Shown here: positions 1 through 8,062 of the stretch, one piece after another | Layout of the letters: each line of letters begins with the position of its first letter | Position numbering within the stretch: position 1 is the stretch's first letter | Assembly (NCBI RefSeq): GCF_017939745.1 | Contig: NZ_JAGKQQ010000002.1 | Coordinates: 620,001-684,000, forward strand | DNA length: 64,000 bases | Direction: 5' to 3' | Source: Gemmata palustris | GTDB lineage: Bacteria > Planctomycetota > Planctomycetia > Gemmatales > Gemmataceae | Made by a program: the position numbers and the translations under genes | Notes under the pieces: generated by a model | Databases searched by the model: none | Told to the model about the DNA's origin: nothing | What the model saw: only the letters and a program-made list of their open reading frames with translations

Positions 1-361
1 CCACAACAAACTCGACCCGCTCGGCTTCGGGCTGGAGAACTTCGACGGCATCGGCGGCTGGCGCACGCAGGACAACAAGAAGGACATTGATTCGACGGGT
101 GAACTTCCCGGCGGGCTGAAATTCAACGGCCCCGCGGACCTGCGGAAGGTGCTGTTGGGGAAGGCCGACCAGTTCCGCAACTGTTTCGCGGAAAAATTGC
201 TTACCTTCGGCCTGGGGCGCGGGTTAGAGTATTACGATAAGTGCGCGATCGACGACATTGTGAAGGCCTCGAAGACCGAGGGCGATAAGTTCTCGGCGCT
301 GGTACTCGCGGTCGTGAAGTCCGACCCGTTCCAAAAGCGCAAGGGTAAACGAACCGAGTGA
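1..361 (+). CDS. C-terminal end of a PSD1-type (DUF1588/DUF1585) protein, 5' end outside the window
   Basis: Reading from base 2 the frame is open for 119 codons to a TGA at 359-361. The first visible residues HNKLDPLGFGLENFDGIGGW are the signature of the DUF1588/DUF1585 end of large secreted planctomycete proteins that usually carry an N-terminal cytochrome-like domain. The tail contains the typical KLLTFGLGRGLEYYD and an ending in SDPF. These proteins are commonly encoded immediately upstream of a DUF1552 gene, as here. Their biochemical role is not established; an extracytoplasmic redox or polymer-related role is only inferred. The start and any heme motif are outside the window. Confidence 0.93.
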   Translation, partial: HNKLDPLGFGLENFDGIGGWRTQDNKKDIDSTGELPGGLKFNGPADLRKVLLGKADQFRNCFAEKLLTFGLGRGLEYYDKCAIDDIVKASKTEGDKFSALVLAVVKSDPFQKRKGKRTE

Positions 362-396
362 CATGCCCCGCACTCTGTTGGCCTAGCGGTTTTGGT

Positions 397-457
397 TTCG
401 TGGCACGGGCCTCTGGCCTGTGCGTCACAAACACAGGCCAGAGGCCCGTGCCACGAA
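397..457. repeat. 26-bp perfect inverted repeat with 9-base loop
   Basis: Arms at 397-422 and 432-457 are exact reverse complements and the loop is 423-431. The arms read TTCGTGGCACGGGCC... on the left. It lies between two same-direction genes and is followed by no clear T-run, so it is more like a dispersed palindromic repeat than a classical terminator, although it could end the upstream transcript. Confidence 0.9.
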
Positions 458-568
458 CAAGATTTTCACAAATAGCACCCGCCCGAGTGATCCTGCCGTT
501 TGCATGCTACCTGCCCGTGTGCCCCCGTCCACAAGGGCGAGGGGCCAACAATCCGGAGCACGCTGCCA

Positions 569-1915
569 ATGAAGAAGTCCATTTCCCGCCGGACCGCGCT
601 GAAGGGACTCGGCACTGCCATTGCCCTGCCCTTCCTCGAATCGCTCGCGGTCGCGGCGCCCGCAGCTAAAGTCACGGCCGGCGCGCCCAAGCGCCTCGCG
701 TTCATCTACGTGCCCAACGGCGTGAACATGGCCGCGTGGACGCCCGCCGCGGAAGGGAAGTTCCAGGAACTGACGGGCATCCTCGAACCGCTCAATGCGT
801 ACAAGGAATACGTCAACGTGATGTCCGGCTTGGCCGTGGACAAGGCCCGCGCCAACGGCGACGGCCCCGGCGACCACGCCCGCGCCATGTCCGCGTTCCT
901 CACGGGCCGGCAGGCGCGCAAGACGCACGGCGCCGACATCCGGGCGGGCATGTCCGCCGACCAGCACGTCGCCACCGTGATCGGCGACAAGACACGGTTC
1001 CCCTCGCTGGAGCTCGGCATCGAGCGCGGGCAGCAGGCCGGGAACTGCGACAGCGGGTACTCGTGCGCGTACTCCTCCAACCTGTCGTGGCGCGGGGAAT
1101 CGACGCCCAACGCCAAAGAGTGCGACCCGAAGGCCGTGTTCGATCGGCTCTTTAGTGGCACCGACCCGAAGGAACTCGCCGAGGCCCGCGCCAAGCGCGA
1201 GCTTTACAACAAGAGCGTCCTCGACTTCGTGATGGAAGACGCGAAGGGGCTGAACGCGACCCTCGGCGCCGGCGACCAGAAGAAGCTCGACGAGTACCTG
1301 TCGAGCGTGCGCGAGGTCGAACAGCAGATCCAGAAGGCGCGCGAAGCGAGCAAGGCGCCGGTGCCGAAGCCGAACATGGCCGCGCCGACCGGCATCCCGA
1401 AGGAACTGCAAGACCACATGCGGCTGATGGCGGACCTGATGGTGCTCGCGTTCCAGACGGACCTGACGCGGGTCGCCACCCTGCCCTTCGCCAACGAGGG
1501 GAGCAACAAGCCGTACAAGATGATCGACGTGCCCGAGGGCCACCACGACCTCTCGCACCACGGCAACGACGCGGCCAAGCTCGCGAAGATCAAGAAGATC
1601 AACACGTTCCACATGGAGCAGTTCGCGTACATGATCGGCAAGATGAGGGCCGTGAAGGAACCGAACGGGAGCTGCCTGCTCGACAACGTGATGATCGTGT
1701 ACGGTAGCGGCAACGGCGACGGGAACCGGCACAACCACGACGACCTGCCGGTCCTGCTCGTCGGTAAGGGCGGCGGCACGATCGAGTCGGGCCGGCACGT
1801 CGTGTTCCCGAAGCGCACCGACACGCCGATCACGAACCTGTACCTCGCGCTCTTCGAGCGGATGGGCGCGCCGGCCAAGTCCTTCGGCGACAGCACCGGC
1901 GTGCTGAAGCTCTGA
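569..1915 (+). CDS. DUF1552 family secreted protein with Tat-like signal
   Basis: A 448-residue protein. The start at 569 is chosen because it gives MKKSISRRTALKGLG followed by a hydrophobic stretch ending in AVAAP, a twin-arginine-like export signal; the frame is open further upstream but that part is not protein-like. The mature part has the features of DUF1552 proteins, including FIYVPNGVNM, FLTGRQARKT and a C-terminal region with YGSGNGDGNRHNHDDLPVLL, which is reminiscent of the alkaline-phosphatase-like fold of the related DUF1501 group. Its function is unknown. It follows the PSD1-type gene, the usual planctomycete arrangement, so the two probably act together outside the cytoplasm. The spacer of about 200 bases carries an inverted repeat. 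Confidence 0.93.
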   Translation: MKKSISRRTALKGLGTAIALPFLESLAVAAPAAKVTAGAPKRLAFIYVPNGVNMAAWTPAAEGKFQELTGILEPLNAYKEYVNVMSGLAVDKARANGDGPGDHARAMSAFLTGRQARKTHGADIRAGMSADQHVATVIGDKTRFPSLELGIERGQQAGNCDSGYSCAYSSNLSWRGESTPNAKECDPKAVFDRLFSGTDPKELAEARAKRELYNKSVLDFVMEDAKGLNATLGAGDQKKLDEYLSSVREVEQQIQKAREASKAPVPKPNMAAPTGIPKELQDHMRLMADLMVLAFQTDLTRVATLPFANEGSNKPYKMIDVPEGHHDLSHHGNDAAKLAKIKKINTFHMEQFAYMIGKMRAVKEPNGSCLLDNVMIVYGSGNGDGNRHNHDDLPVLLVGKGGGTIESGRHVVFPKRTDTPITNLYLALFERMGAPAKSFGDSTGVLKL

Positions 1916-1935
1916 GCCCGCGAACGATAACCAAG

Positions 1936-1969
1936 AACGCGGCCGGGGCAAAAAGGCCCCGGCCGCGTT
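1936..1969. terminator. Bidirectional terminator hairpin between convergent genes
   Basis: A perfect 14-bp stem (1936-1949 with 1956-1969) closes a six-base A-rich loop. The stem is GC-rich and starts with AA and ends with TT, followed by another T, so it can terminate the DUF1552 gene and the convergent minus-strand gene ending at 1984. Confidence 0.8.
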
Positions 1970-1983
1970 TCGTTCCGGGACAC

Positions 1984-2547
1984 CTACGGCTTCTTGATTT
2001 CGATCAGTTGCATCGACCAAGTCGTTGGAGCACTTCCGCCCGCGTTCCGTTCCGACTTCACGACCCGCCCGGGCACGCCGTCCGCGATCCACACTTTACC
2101 TTCGGTCGTCAGGTTCGCCGATTCGGTTTTGAACTTGAACCAGCGCGTTTTCATTTTTGTTCCGCACACGTCGATCGTCTCAGTGCCCTCATCCGTTGTT
2201 CCCGCGGGACGCCCGGCGAGCACGTCTTCTTTCTTCGCCCCCTTCGCCAACGCGATCGTCTTGGGCACCTCCCGGCGCAGCGCGTTCGGCTTGATAGTGT
2301 TCCCCCGAACAACGACGATGACTTCCGTCACGATCGCCACCTTGTCGTCTGCGACCTCCACGAGCGTCTCGGTGAGCGTCTGTTCCGCCGGTTTCCCGTT
2401 CACCGTGGCGATCGATTGCAACGTGATCGATGTACCCTTTTTGAACTGGCTCCAGTTCGTGAATTCGGGGTTCTCCACCTTCTCATCGGCAGCCACCGGA
2501 CCACCGAACGCGAGCAACACAACCGAAGCGAGGGCAGCGACGCGCAT
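1984..2547 (-). CDS. Secreted hypothetical protein
   Basis: A 187-residue protein with an N-terminal signal peptide (MRVAALASVVLLAFGGPVAADE). The rest is a soluble, probably beta-rich domain with repeated threonine/valine strands and one cysteine (DVCGTKM). It resembles the many small secreted planctomycete proteins that describe a conversion factor or a marker such as KVWIADGVPGRVV near the C-terminus, which is like LolA/outer-membrane lipoprotein-sorting folds; that comparison is only an impression. The gene starts about 30 bases downstream of the end of the oxygenase-like gene and may be read with it. No specific function can be assigned. Confidence 0.85.
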   Translation of the reverse strand: MRVAALASVVLLAFGGPVAADEKVENPEFTNWSQFKKGTSITLQSIATVNGKPAEQTLTETLVEVADDKVAIVTEVIVVVRGNTIKPNALRREVPKTIALAKGAKKEDVLAGRPAGTTDEGTETIDVCGTKMKTRWFKFKTESANLTTEGKVWIADGVPGRVVKSERNAGGSAPTTWSMQLIEIKKP

Positions 2548-2578
2548 CGGAAATCTCCTTGTGAAACGGGTGGTGAAC

Positions 2579-3238
2579 TCAATCCAAATCGTCTCGCGTG
2601 AGGAAGCGTTCCCGTTCCGCGGGCGGCAGTCCGGTCACGTTCTCCGAGCGCGGCGTGAACCCGATGGAGTTGATGACCCGGCGCCCGTTCGGGTCCGGCG
2701 ATTCGATCACCGCCTTGTGCAGCACGCCGAGCGGGTTCCCCGCGCCGGGGTCGAAGGGCAACAGGCTGTTATTCGCGACCACAATGAATGATTCGCCGTG
2801 GGGCAGATCGAGTTCGGTAATAACCGACACGAGTTCGGCTTCGCCCGCGGGGAACATCGGGTTGTGCGCGGCGAGATAGGCCGACAACGACAAATTGGCG
2901 CGAACGGCCGCCGCGGACGCATCGGCGAGCCAAAATCGGCTCCGCACGCGGGTCGATTCGTAGCCCAATACGAGCAGCGAAGCCGGGGGCGCGCCGTCGC
3001 GGTGGAACTTCGAGCTCACCTGTTGATCGAACCGGCCGAACCGTTCGGGCACGAACGCGACCGGGAACGCCGCAACGAGTTCCACCATCGCGCGCCGCAA
3101 TTCGCGCGAGTTCACCTCCCGCGTCAAACGCAAAAGCGCGAAGCCGGGCTGATCGAGGGTCGAGCGCCACACGTGCTGGAACACAGTTGGAGCGATCGCG
3201 GATACATTGTCGGGTTTAAGGAGAAGTGGTTCGATCAT
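2579..3238 (-). CDS. Putative 2-oxoglutarate/Fe(II)-oxygenase-like protein
   Basis: A 219-residue protein. The start at 3238 is chosen because ATG overlaps the TGA of the upstream gene as ATGA, a sign of translational coupling; the longer open frame upstream is antisense-like. The middle has KFHRDGAPPASLLVLGYE, which could supply the HxD pair of a 2OG-Fe(II) oxygenase, followed later by GVLHKAV as a possible distal histidine and GRRVINSIGF as the arginine that binds 2-oxoglutarate. This spacing fits the fold, but the assignment is tentative. Its substrate is unknown. It is always to be considered with the DUF4058 gene in front of it. Confidence 0.85.
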   Translation of the reverse strand: MIEPLLLKPDNVSAIAPTVFQHVWRSTLDQPGFALLRLTREVNSRELRRAMVELVAAFPVAFVPERFGRFDQQVSSKFHRDGAPPASLLVLGYESTRVRSRFWLADASAAAVRANLSLSAYLAAHNPMFPAGEAELVSVITELDLPHGESFIVVANNSLLPFDPGAGNPLGVLHKAVIESPDPNGRRVINSIGFTPRSENVTGLPPAERERFLTRDDLD

Positions 3239-3963
3239 ACGACCAGCTTCCGGCCGCGGCAGGCGGCGGCGTAGGTCTCTTCGAGTTCGACCGGCACGAA
3301 GAGGCCCGCGACCACGCGCAGCGGCATCGTGGGTAACGGTTCCCCGACCCGCAACGGGTTCACCCACACGTCGACATTCATCTTCTTTTTTCGGATGATC
3401 GGGCGGTAAGTCGCGGCGTACAGGTATGCCTCTTCGGGCATGGCCAGCGCGTCGGCACCGAGCCGCGCGACGATCTCGTTGTGCAGGTTCGCGTGCCGCG
3501 CGGTGACGATGTCCACGATCACCACGCACGCACCGCCGGCGAGGTAGTCGAGGCACTTGGCGAGAAACAGCTCGCGCTTCTCGCCGCGATCCTTATTGCC
3601 GGGGCTGATCAGTTCGACGGCGCCGACCAGTTGTCCGGAGCCTTCGTTCTCGACCCGAATCTCGACCGTGTGCGGGAACTCGTACTGAGCGACTCCGGTT
3701 GCGACCGGCGGCGCGTAGACCGCCCGCGCCGCGGCGACCGCGGTCCCGCCCCCGTTCGTCGCGGGCACGGGCGCCGGGTCCCCTTCCTCCTCGATCCCGA
3801 TGTCGATCTCCAGGCCACCGCCGAAGCTCTTCTGGTCGAGCGCGATGTACCCCGGCGGCAGGAGTGCGTTCATGCGCTCCGCGAGGTGGCCGATCCACCC
3901 GCTGTGAATCGAGCGCCACGGGACGCGGGACACGGGCGGGCGGAAGTGGTCGAGTAGCGGCAT
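3235..3963 (-). CDS. DUF4058 family protein
   Basis: A 242-residue protein starting [12 protein letters not shown] and continuing with [20 protein letters not shown] and LEIDIGIEE, the pattern of DUF4058 proteins common in planctomycetes and cyanobacteria. In the middle [10 protein letters not shown] resembles the E-x-K part of PD-(D/E)xK nuclease folds, as in Uma2-like proteins. A nuclease activity is not shown. The stop overlaps the ATG of the oxygenase-like gene, so the two are one transcription unit. It is divergent from the MoxR-like gene, with about 108 bases between the starts. Confidence 0.92.
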   Translation of the reverse strand: MPLLDHFRPPVSRVPWRSIHSGWIGHLAERMNALLPPGYIALDQKSFGGGLEIDIGIEEEGDPAPVPATNGGGTAVAAARAVYAPPVATGVAQYEFPHTVEIRVENEGSGQLVGAVELISPGNKDRGEKRELFLAKCLDYLAGGACVVIVDIVTARHANLHNEIVARLGADALAMPEEAYLYAATYRPIIRKKKMNVDVWVNPLRVGEPLPTMPLRVVAGLFVPVELEETYAAACRGRKLVV

Positions 3964-4071
3964 TTGTGGCTCTCCCTCTCAGATTGCCATCATACCACGG
4001 CGCCCGCACTTTGTTCCGCCCCGGGTCGGTGCGTAAAATGCCGCGTGCCACTTCACCGAGCAAGGACATCT

Positions 4072-5484
4072 ATGACCGGTACCCGACCCACTTCGCTCAA
4101 AGAACTCCGCGCCAGCGGCTGGCAATCCAAGTCCGTCAAACACGAACTCCGCGACAACTACCTCGCGGCCCTCCCGAGCGGCGAACCGCTGTTCCCCGGG
4201 ATCGTCGGCTACGATGACACGGTGGTCCCCGAAATCAGCATCGCGGTGCTCGCGGGGCACGACATGCTGTTCTTGGGCGAGAAGGGGCAAGCGAAGAGCC
4301 GCCTCATGCGCGCGCTCGTGCGGTTCCTCGACGAGTACGTTCCGTACCTCGATCTCCCGGGCTGCCCGATCCACGAAGACCCGTTCAATCCCATCACCCG
4401 GGCCGCAAAGGAGTACGTCGCGAACACGCCCGAAGACCAGGTCCGCATCGCGTGGTGGCACCGGAAGGACCGCTACGCGGAGCGCCTCGCCCCGGGCACC
4501 AAGTTCGCGGACGTAATCGGCGAGATCGACCCCGCGAAGCTCGCGGCCGGCACCAGCATGTCCGCAGAAGACGCGCTGCACTTCGGGCTCATCCCGCGCA
4601 TGCACCGCGCGATCTTCGCGATGAACGAGATCCCGGAGTTGGACGAACTCATTCAGGTCGGGTTGTTCAACATCCTCGAAGAGCGCGACGTGCAAATCCG
4701 CGGGTACCCGATCCAGTTCGACCTCGACGTGCTGATCCTCTTCAGCGCGAACCCGGCCACGTTCAACCGGTCGGGTAAGGTGATCCCGCAACTCAAGGAC
4801 CGCATCGGGTCGCTGATTCAGACGCACTACCCGCGCGAGCGCGCGCTGGGCATCGAGATCATGGAGCAGGAAGCGAAACCGGACGCGGGCGGGGCGGCCC
4901 CGGTGTTCGTGCCGTACTTCATGAAGGAAATCATCGAGCAGATCAGCGTGAGCGCGCGGAAGAGCAAGTACGTGGACCAGTCGAGCGGCGTGAGCGCGCG
5001 GTTCAGCATCGCGAACTACCGGACGATGGTCGCGAGCGCGCAACACCGGGGCGTGCGCCTGGGCGAAGCGCCCGCCGTTCCGCGCATCAGCGACCTGGGC
5101 CACCTCCCCACGTCGTCGCTCGGCAAGCTCGAACTCGACCTGATGGGTTCGCACCAGATGGGCGAGAAGCAGGTACTGGAAGCGATCATCGCGGACGCGA
5201 TCCGCACGGTGTTCGAGGAATACGTTGAGGCGCACGGTCTGGAGGAGATCGCCGACGTGTTCTCGAAGGGCGTGAAGATCGAGGTCGGCGACATGCTGCC
5301 GAGCGCGGAGTACGCGAAGCGCCTGAAGCGCGTGCCGAAAGCCTGGGAAAAGGCGTTCGAGGTGAACGCGGGCGCGAGCGACGCGGTGCGCGCCAGTTGC
5401 GTGGAGTTCGTGTTGGCCGGGCTGTATGCTAGTGACAGAATCAGCCGCGCCACCCGCCACGGCCGCATGACCTACGAAACGTGA
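4072..5484 (+). CDS. MoxR-like AAA+ ATPase (magnesium-chelatase/sigma-54-interaction type)
   Basis: A 470-residue AAA+ protein. The ATG at 4072 is preceded by AAGGACATCT and gives [17 protein letters not shown]; the frame is open upstream but that part is promoter-region sequence. The Walker A segment is GEKGQAKSR (about residues 77-85), the Walker B/NE segment is [13 protein letters not shown], followed by [12 protein letters not shown] and an arginine-rich KDRIGSLI, all typical of the MoxR/chelatase-I branch. These ATPases usually remodel partner proteins and are normally encoded beside a von Willebrand A protein. Here the next gene is a nucleotidyltransferase starting on the stop codon, and no VWA gene is visible. 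The partner is therefore open. Confidence 0.93.
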   Translation: MTGTRPTSLKELRASGWQSKSVKHELRDNYLAALPSGEPLFPGIVGYDDTVVPEISIAVLAGHDMLFLGEKGQAKSRLMRALVRFLDEYVPYLDLPGCPIHEDPFNPITRAAKEYVANTPEDQVRIAWWHRKDRYAERLAPGTKFADVIGEIDPAKLAAGTSMSAEDALHFGLIPRMHRAIFAMNEIPELDELIQVGLFNILEERDVQIRGYPIQFDLDVLILFSANPATFNRSGKVIPQLKDRIGSLIQTHYPRERALGIEIMEQEAKPDAGGAAPVFVPYFMKEIIEQISVSARKSKYVDQSSGVSARFSIANYRTMVASAQHRGVRLGEAPAVPRISDLGHLPTSSLGKLELDLMGSHQMGEKQVLEAIIADAIRTVFEEYVEAHGLEEIADVFSKGVKIEVGDMLPSAEYAKRLKRVPKAWEKAFEVNAGASDAVRASCVEFVLAGLYASDRISRATRHGRMTYET

Positions 5485-6128
5485 GCCGAGCAATGGAAGC
5501 CGTCGTCCCCTACGAACAGCGGTTGAAGCGCGACTTCGCCTGGGCGCTTCGGGAGGGCAGTATGCACTTCGAGGACGGGAGCGCGGTCCAACAAACGCTC
5601 CGGCGCATCACCCAGCGCCTGGACGAACTGGAGATCCCCTACGCCGTCGTCGGCGGGCTGGCGCTGTTCTTCCACGGCTACCGACGGTTCACCGAAGACG
5701 TTGACATCCTCGTGACGAAAGACGACCTCAAGGCCATCCACGAACACCTCGAAGGACGGGGGTACTTACCGCCGTTTGAAAAAAGCAAGCACCTCCGCGA
5801 CACGGTCACGGGGGTGAAAGTGGAGTTTCTGACGACGGGAGATTACCCCGGCGACGGGAAACCGAAGCCGGTCACGTTCCCGAACCCCGCCGAGGTGCGC
5901 GTCGAGGGCGCGGGCATCTGGTTCCTGTCGCTCCCCGCGCTGGTGGAACTCAAACTCGCGTCCGGGCTCACGAACCCGCTTCGCGGCAAAGACATTGTGG
6001 ACGTGCAAGAACTGATTACCGAGTTAAACCTCGGCGACGAACTGGCTTTCCAGCTCAACGAATTCGTGCGGGGAGAGTATCTGCGTTTAGTGAAACTCGT
6101 TCGCGACAATCCGAAGCCGGCCGAGTGA
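5481..6128 (+). CDS. Nucleotidyltransferase-fold protein (AbiEii/MNT-like)
   Basis: About 215 residues from a GTG at 5481 that overlaps the preceding TGA as GTGA; an ATG at 5493 is an alternative start. Residues around 55-80 read [20 protein letters not shown], the GG...DxD signature of minimal nucleotidyltransferases used in toxin-antitoxin and abortive-infection systems and in small-molecule modification. A third acidic residue may be in VKVEFLT. The C-terminal half is helical ([12 protein letters not shown]). The tight coupling to a MoxR-like ATPase suggests that the two work together. Substrate and whether it is a toxin, antitoxin or housekeeping enzyme cannot be read from the sequence. 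Confidence 0.9.
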   Translation: MSRAMEAVVPYEQRLKRDFAWALREGSMHFEDGSAVQQTLRRITQRLDELEIPYAVVGGLALFFHGYRRFTEDVDILVTKDDLKAIHEHLEGRGYLPPFEKSKHLRDTVTGVKVEFLTTGDYPGDGKPKPVTFPNPAEVRVEGAGIWFLSLPALVELKLASGLTNPLRGKDIVDVQELITELNLGDELAFQLNEFVRGEYLRLVKLVRDNPKPAE

Positions 6129-6369
6129 TGTCGCGTGCCCGCGGCGATCACTCCGCGAGCCCAACTCGACCACGTTCCCGGCCCCCACCCGACAACCGGC
6201 AAAACACGGGGCACTCGCCACCAAACCAGCCCATTCCCCCTGTGCCCCCATTTTACCAGCGTGTATATTTTCACCAACTCTCCATTTACGGCACGCAACA
6301 CACACTTGCGGCCCGGGCCGCACTCGGCCCGGCTCTCGCTCCACGACACCGACACCCCGAGGCACCGTC

Positions 6370-7374
6370 GTGACCCGTTTCATCCGTCGCCAGCGACCCG
6401 CGTTCACGCTGATCGAGTTACTGGTGGTGATCGCCATCATCGCGATCCTCATCGGCCTTCTGCTCCCCGCCGTGCAAAAGGTGCGAGAAGCCGCCGCGCG
6501 GCTCAAGTGCCAGAACAATCTGAAGCAAATCGGTCTGGCACTCCACAACTACGAGAGCTCGACCGGACACTTCCCGCCCAACGGCGTCTACCCGGTCGGC
6601 GCAACGGCCCCGGACTCGTACTCCGCCCTCGCCCGGATCTTGCCCTACGTCGAGCAGGCCAACTTGTATCAGTTGGTCGATCTGAGCGCCGCGGCCAACG
6701 CACAGACCGCGGTCACGTCGCAGCGGATTCCGATCTACCTGTGCCCGAGTGAGGTCAACGACAGAGCCAAACCGGGCTCCACCCCCACGGCCATCACGCG
6801 CTACCCGTTGAACTACGCGGCCAACGTCGGGTCGTGGTTGGTGTGGAACCCGACCACCGGACAGGGCGGCGATGGGGCCGTCACGCTCACCAGTAACCCC
6901 AACGGCGGGACGCGGATCAGCGACTTCACGGACGGCACGAGCAACACGGTCGGGTTCGGCGAGGTGAAAGCATACGGGGCGTACCTGCTCGGCGGGGCAC
7001 CGACGGTCGCGCCCCCGAGCGACCCGGCCGGACAACTCGCGCTGGGCGGAGCACTCAAAACTGATGCGACCCACACCGGTTGGACCGAGGGGCAGACGTT
7101 CCACAACGGGGTGACGTTCGTCCAAACGCCCAACACGGTGGTGACGTTCTCGAGCGCCGGGACGAACTACACCGTGGATTACGTGTCGAGCCGGGACGGG
7201 TCGTCCGCGACCGCGCCGTCTTACGCGGCGATGACCGCCCGCAGCTACCACACGAACCTGGTCAACGTGGTGCTGATGGACGGGTCGGTGCGGTCGGTAG
7301 CTTCGTCTGTTTCGCTACTCGCCTGGCGCGCGGCCGGAACGCGGAACGGCGGGGAAGTCATCGGGTTGAATTAG
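6370..7374 (+). CDS. DUF1559 pseudopilin-like protein
   Basis: A 334-residue protein from a GTG start. The N-terminus is a type IV prepilin-like signal: basic residues, then [20 protein letters not shown], with the glutamate at position +5 of the mature helix, followed by [14 protein letters not shown] and [15 protein letters not shown]. The globular part contains YLCPSE and [14 protein letters not shown], and the C-terminus has [12 protein letters not shown], the H-x9-DG-type motif of the family ([12 protein letters not shown]). DUF1559 proteins occur in tens to hundreds of copies in planctomycete genomes. They are probably exported by a type II/IV pilus-like machine, but their function is unknown. 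A second member lies at 35467-36357. Confidence 0.95.
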   Translation: MTRFIRRQRPAFTLIELLVVIAIIAILIGLLLPAVQKVREAAARLKCQNNLKQIGLALHNYESSTGHFPPNGVYPVGATAPDSYSALARILPYVEQANLYQLVDLSAAANAQTAVTSQRIPIYLCPSEVNDRAKPGSTPTAITRYPLNYAANVGSWLVWNPTTGQGGDGAVTLTSNPNGGTRISDFTDGTSNTVGFGEVKAYGAYLLGGAPTVAPPSDPAGQLALGGALKTDATHTGWTEGQTFHNGVTFVQTPNTVVTFSSAGTNYTVDYVSSRDGSSATAPSYAAMTARSYHTNLVNVVLMDGSVRSVASSVSLLAWRAAGTRNGGEVIGLN

Positions 7375-7387
7375 CGCCCGGGCCGAG

Positions 7388-8002
7388 TCACTTGTTAGGT
7401 TTGGGCGAATCGGGGCGCCTGGTCAGCACGAGTTCCATCACCAGCCGCTCCTTGCCTTCTGCGTCGATCGCGTGCTGGCGGTGGACGATCGTCTTGCCGT
7501 CCTCCTCCAGCGTGGTCACCGTCTGCGAGCGCCGCGCGTCCCTCGCGGCCTCACCGAGTGCCTTGCCGACCAGCACGATCTTCTTGCCGTCGAACTTCTC
7601 CCCGCTCTGCCGGAACGACATCCGCGTCTGCCGCGAATCGACCCACGAACTCGTGAACGCACCGGTTTCCGGCTCGAACCCGATCAGTCCGGTCCCGGTC
7701 GTCTTCTCGGCACCGGTTCCGAAGGTGAACTCGGACTGGAGGAACCGGCCGGCGTGGATCATCGTTTGCCGGCACGTCCCCGTACCCCGAACCGGGTCGC
7801 CCGTGCGCGGGTGGAACGTCTTCACCACGTCCCAATCGCCCACGAACTTCTCCAGAAACTTCTGGCCCTCACCGGGTTTGGAGCGCGGCTCGAACTTGGC
7901 CTGCGGATCTTTCTTGTCGTCGCCCTTGGGCGGCTGCGACGAACCCGCGAGTCCCCCAAAAACGACCATCGCGAACCCGGCCAGGAGCACGAAACGAGTC
8001 AC
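7388..8002 (-). CDS. DUF1579 secreted protein
   Basis: A 204-residue protein with a signal peptide (MTRFVLLAGFAMVVFGGLAG). The mature part has FVGDWDVVKTFHP, MIHAGRFLQSEF, GTGLIGFEPETG and SWVDSRQTRM, the ordered pattern of DUF1579, a beta-barrel-like domain that in these bacteria is thought to bind small ligands or act as a marker protein; no reaction is known. It converges with the DUF1559 gene, whose stop is 14 bases away, so the two ends probably share a terminator. Confidence 0.92.
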   Translation of the reverse strand: MTRFVLLAGFAMVVFGGLAGSSQPPKGDDKKDPQAKFEPRSKPGEGQKFLEKFVGDWDVVKTFHPRTGDPVRGTGTCRQTMIHAGRFLQSEFTFGTGAEKTTGTGLIGFEPETGAFTSSWVDSRQTRMSFRQSGEKFDGKKIVLVGKALGEAARDARRSQTVTTLEEDGKTIVHRQHAIDAEGKERLVMELVLTRRPDSPKPNK

Positions 8003-8062
8003 GAGCGGTCCCCAATTGGTTCCAGAATTTTGCCGTCGAAACGATCGCGTGCTCCGCGGACC

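Noticed and set aside
425-2092. A 555-codon open frame on the minus strand opposite the DUF1552 gene
   Set aside because: Arginine-, valine- and histidine-rich shadow of a GC-rich gene with no signal, domain or ribosome-binding site. The opposite strand is a clear family protein.
3979-5493. A 504-codon minus-strand frame opposite the MoxR-like ATPase
   Set aside because: Antisense shadow of a high-GC gene; composition is not protein-like and it crosses the divergent promoter region.
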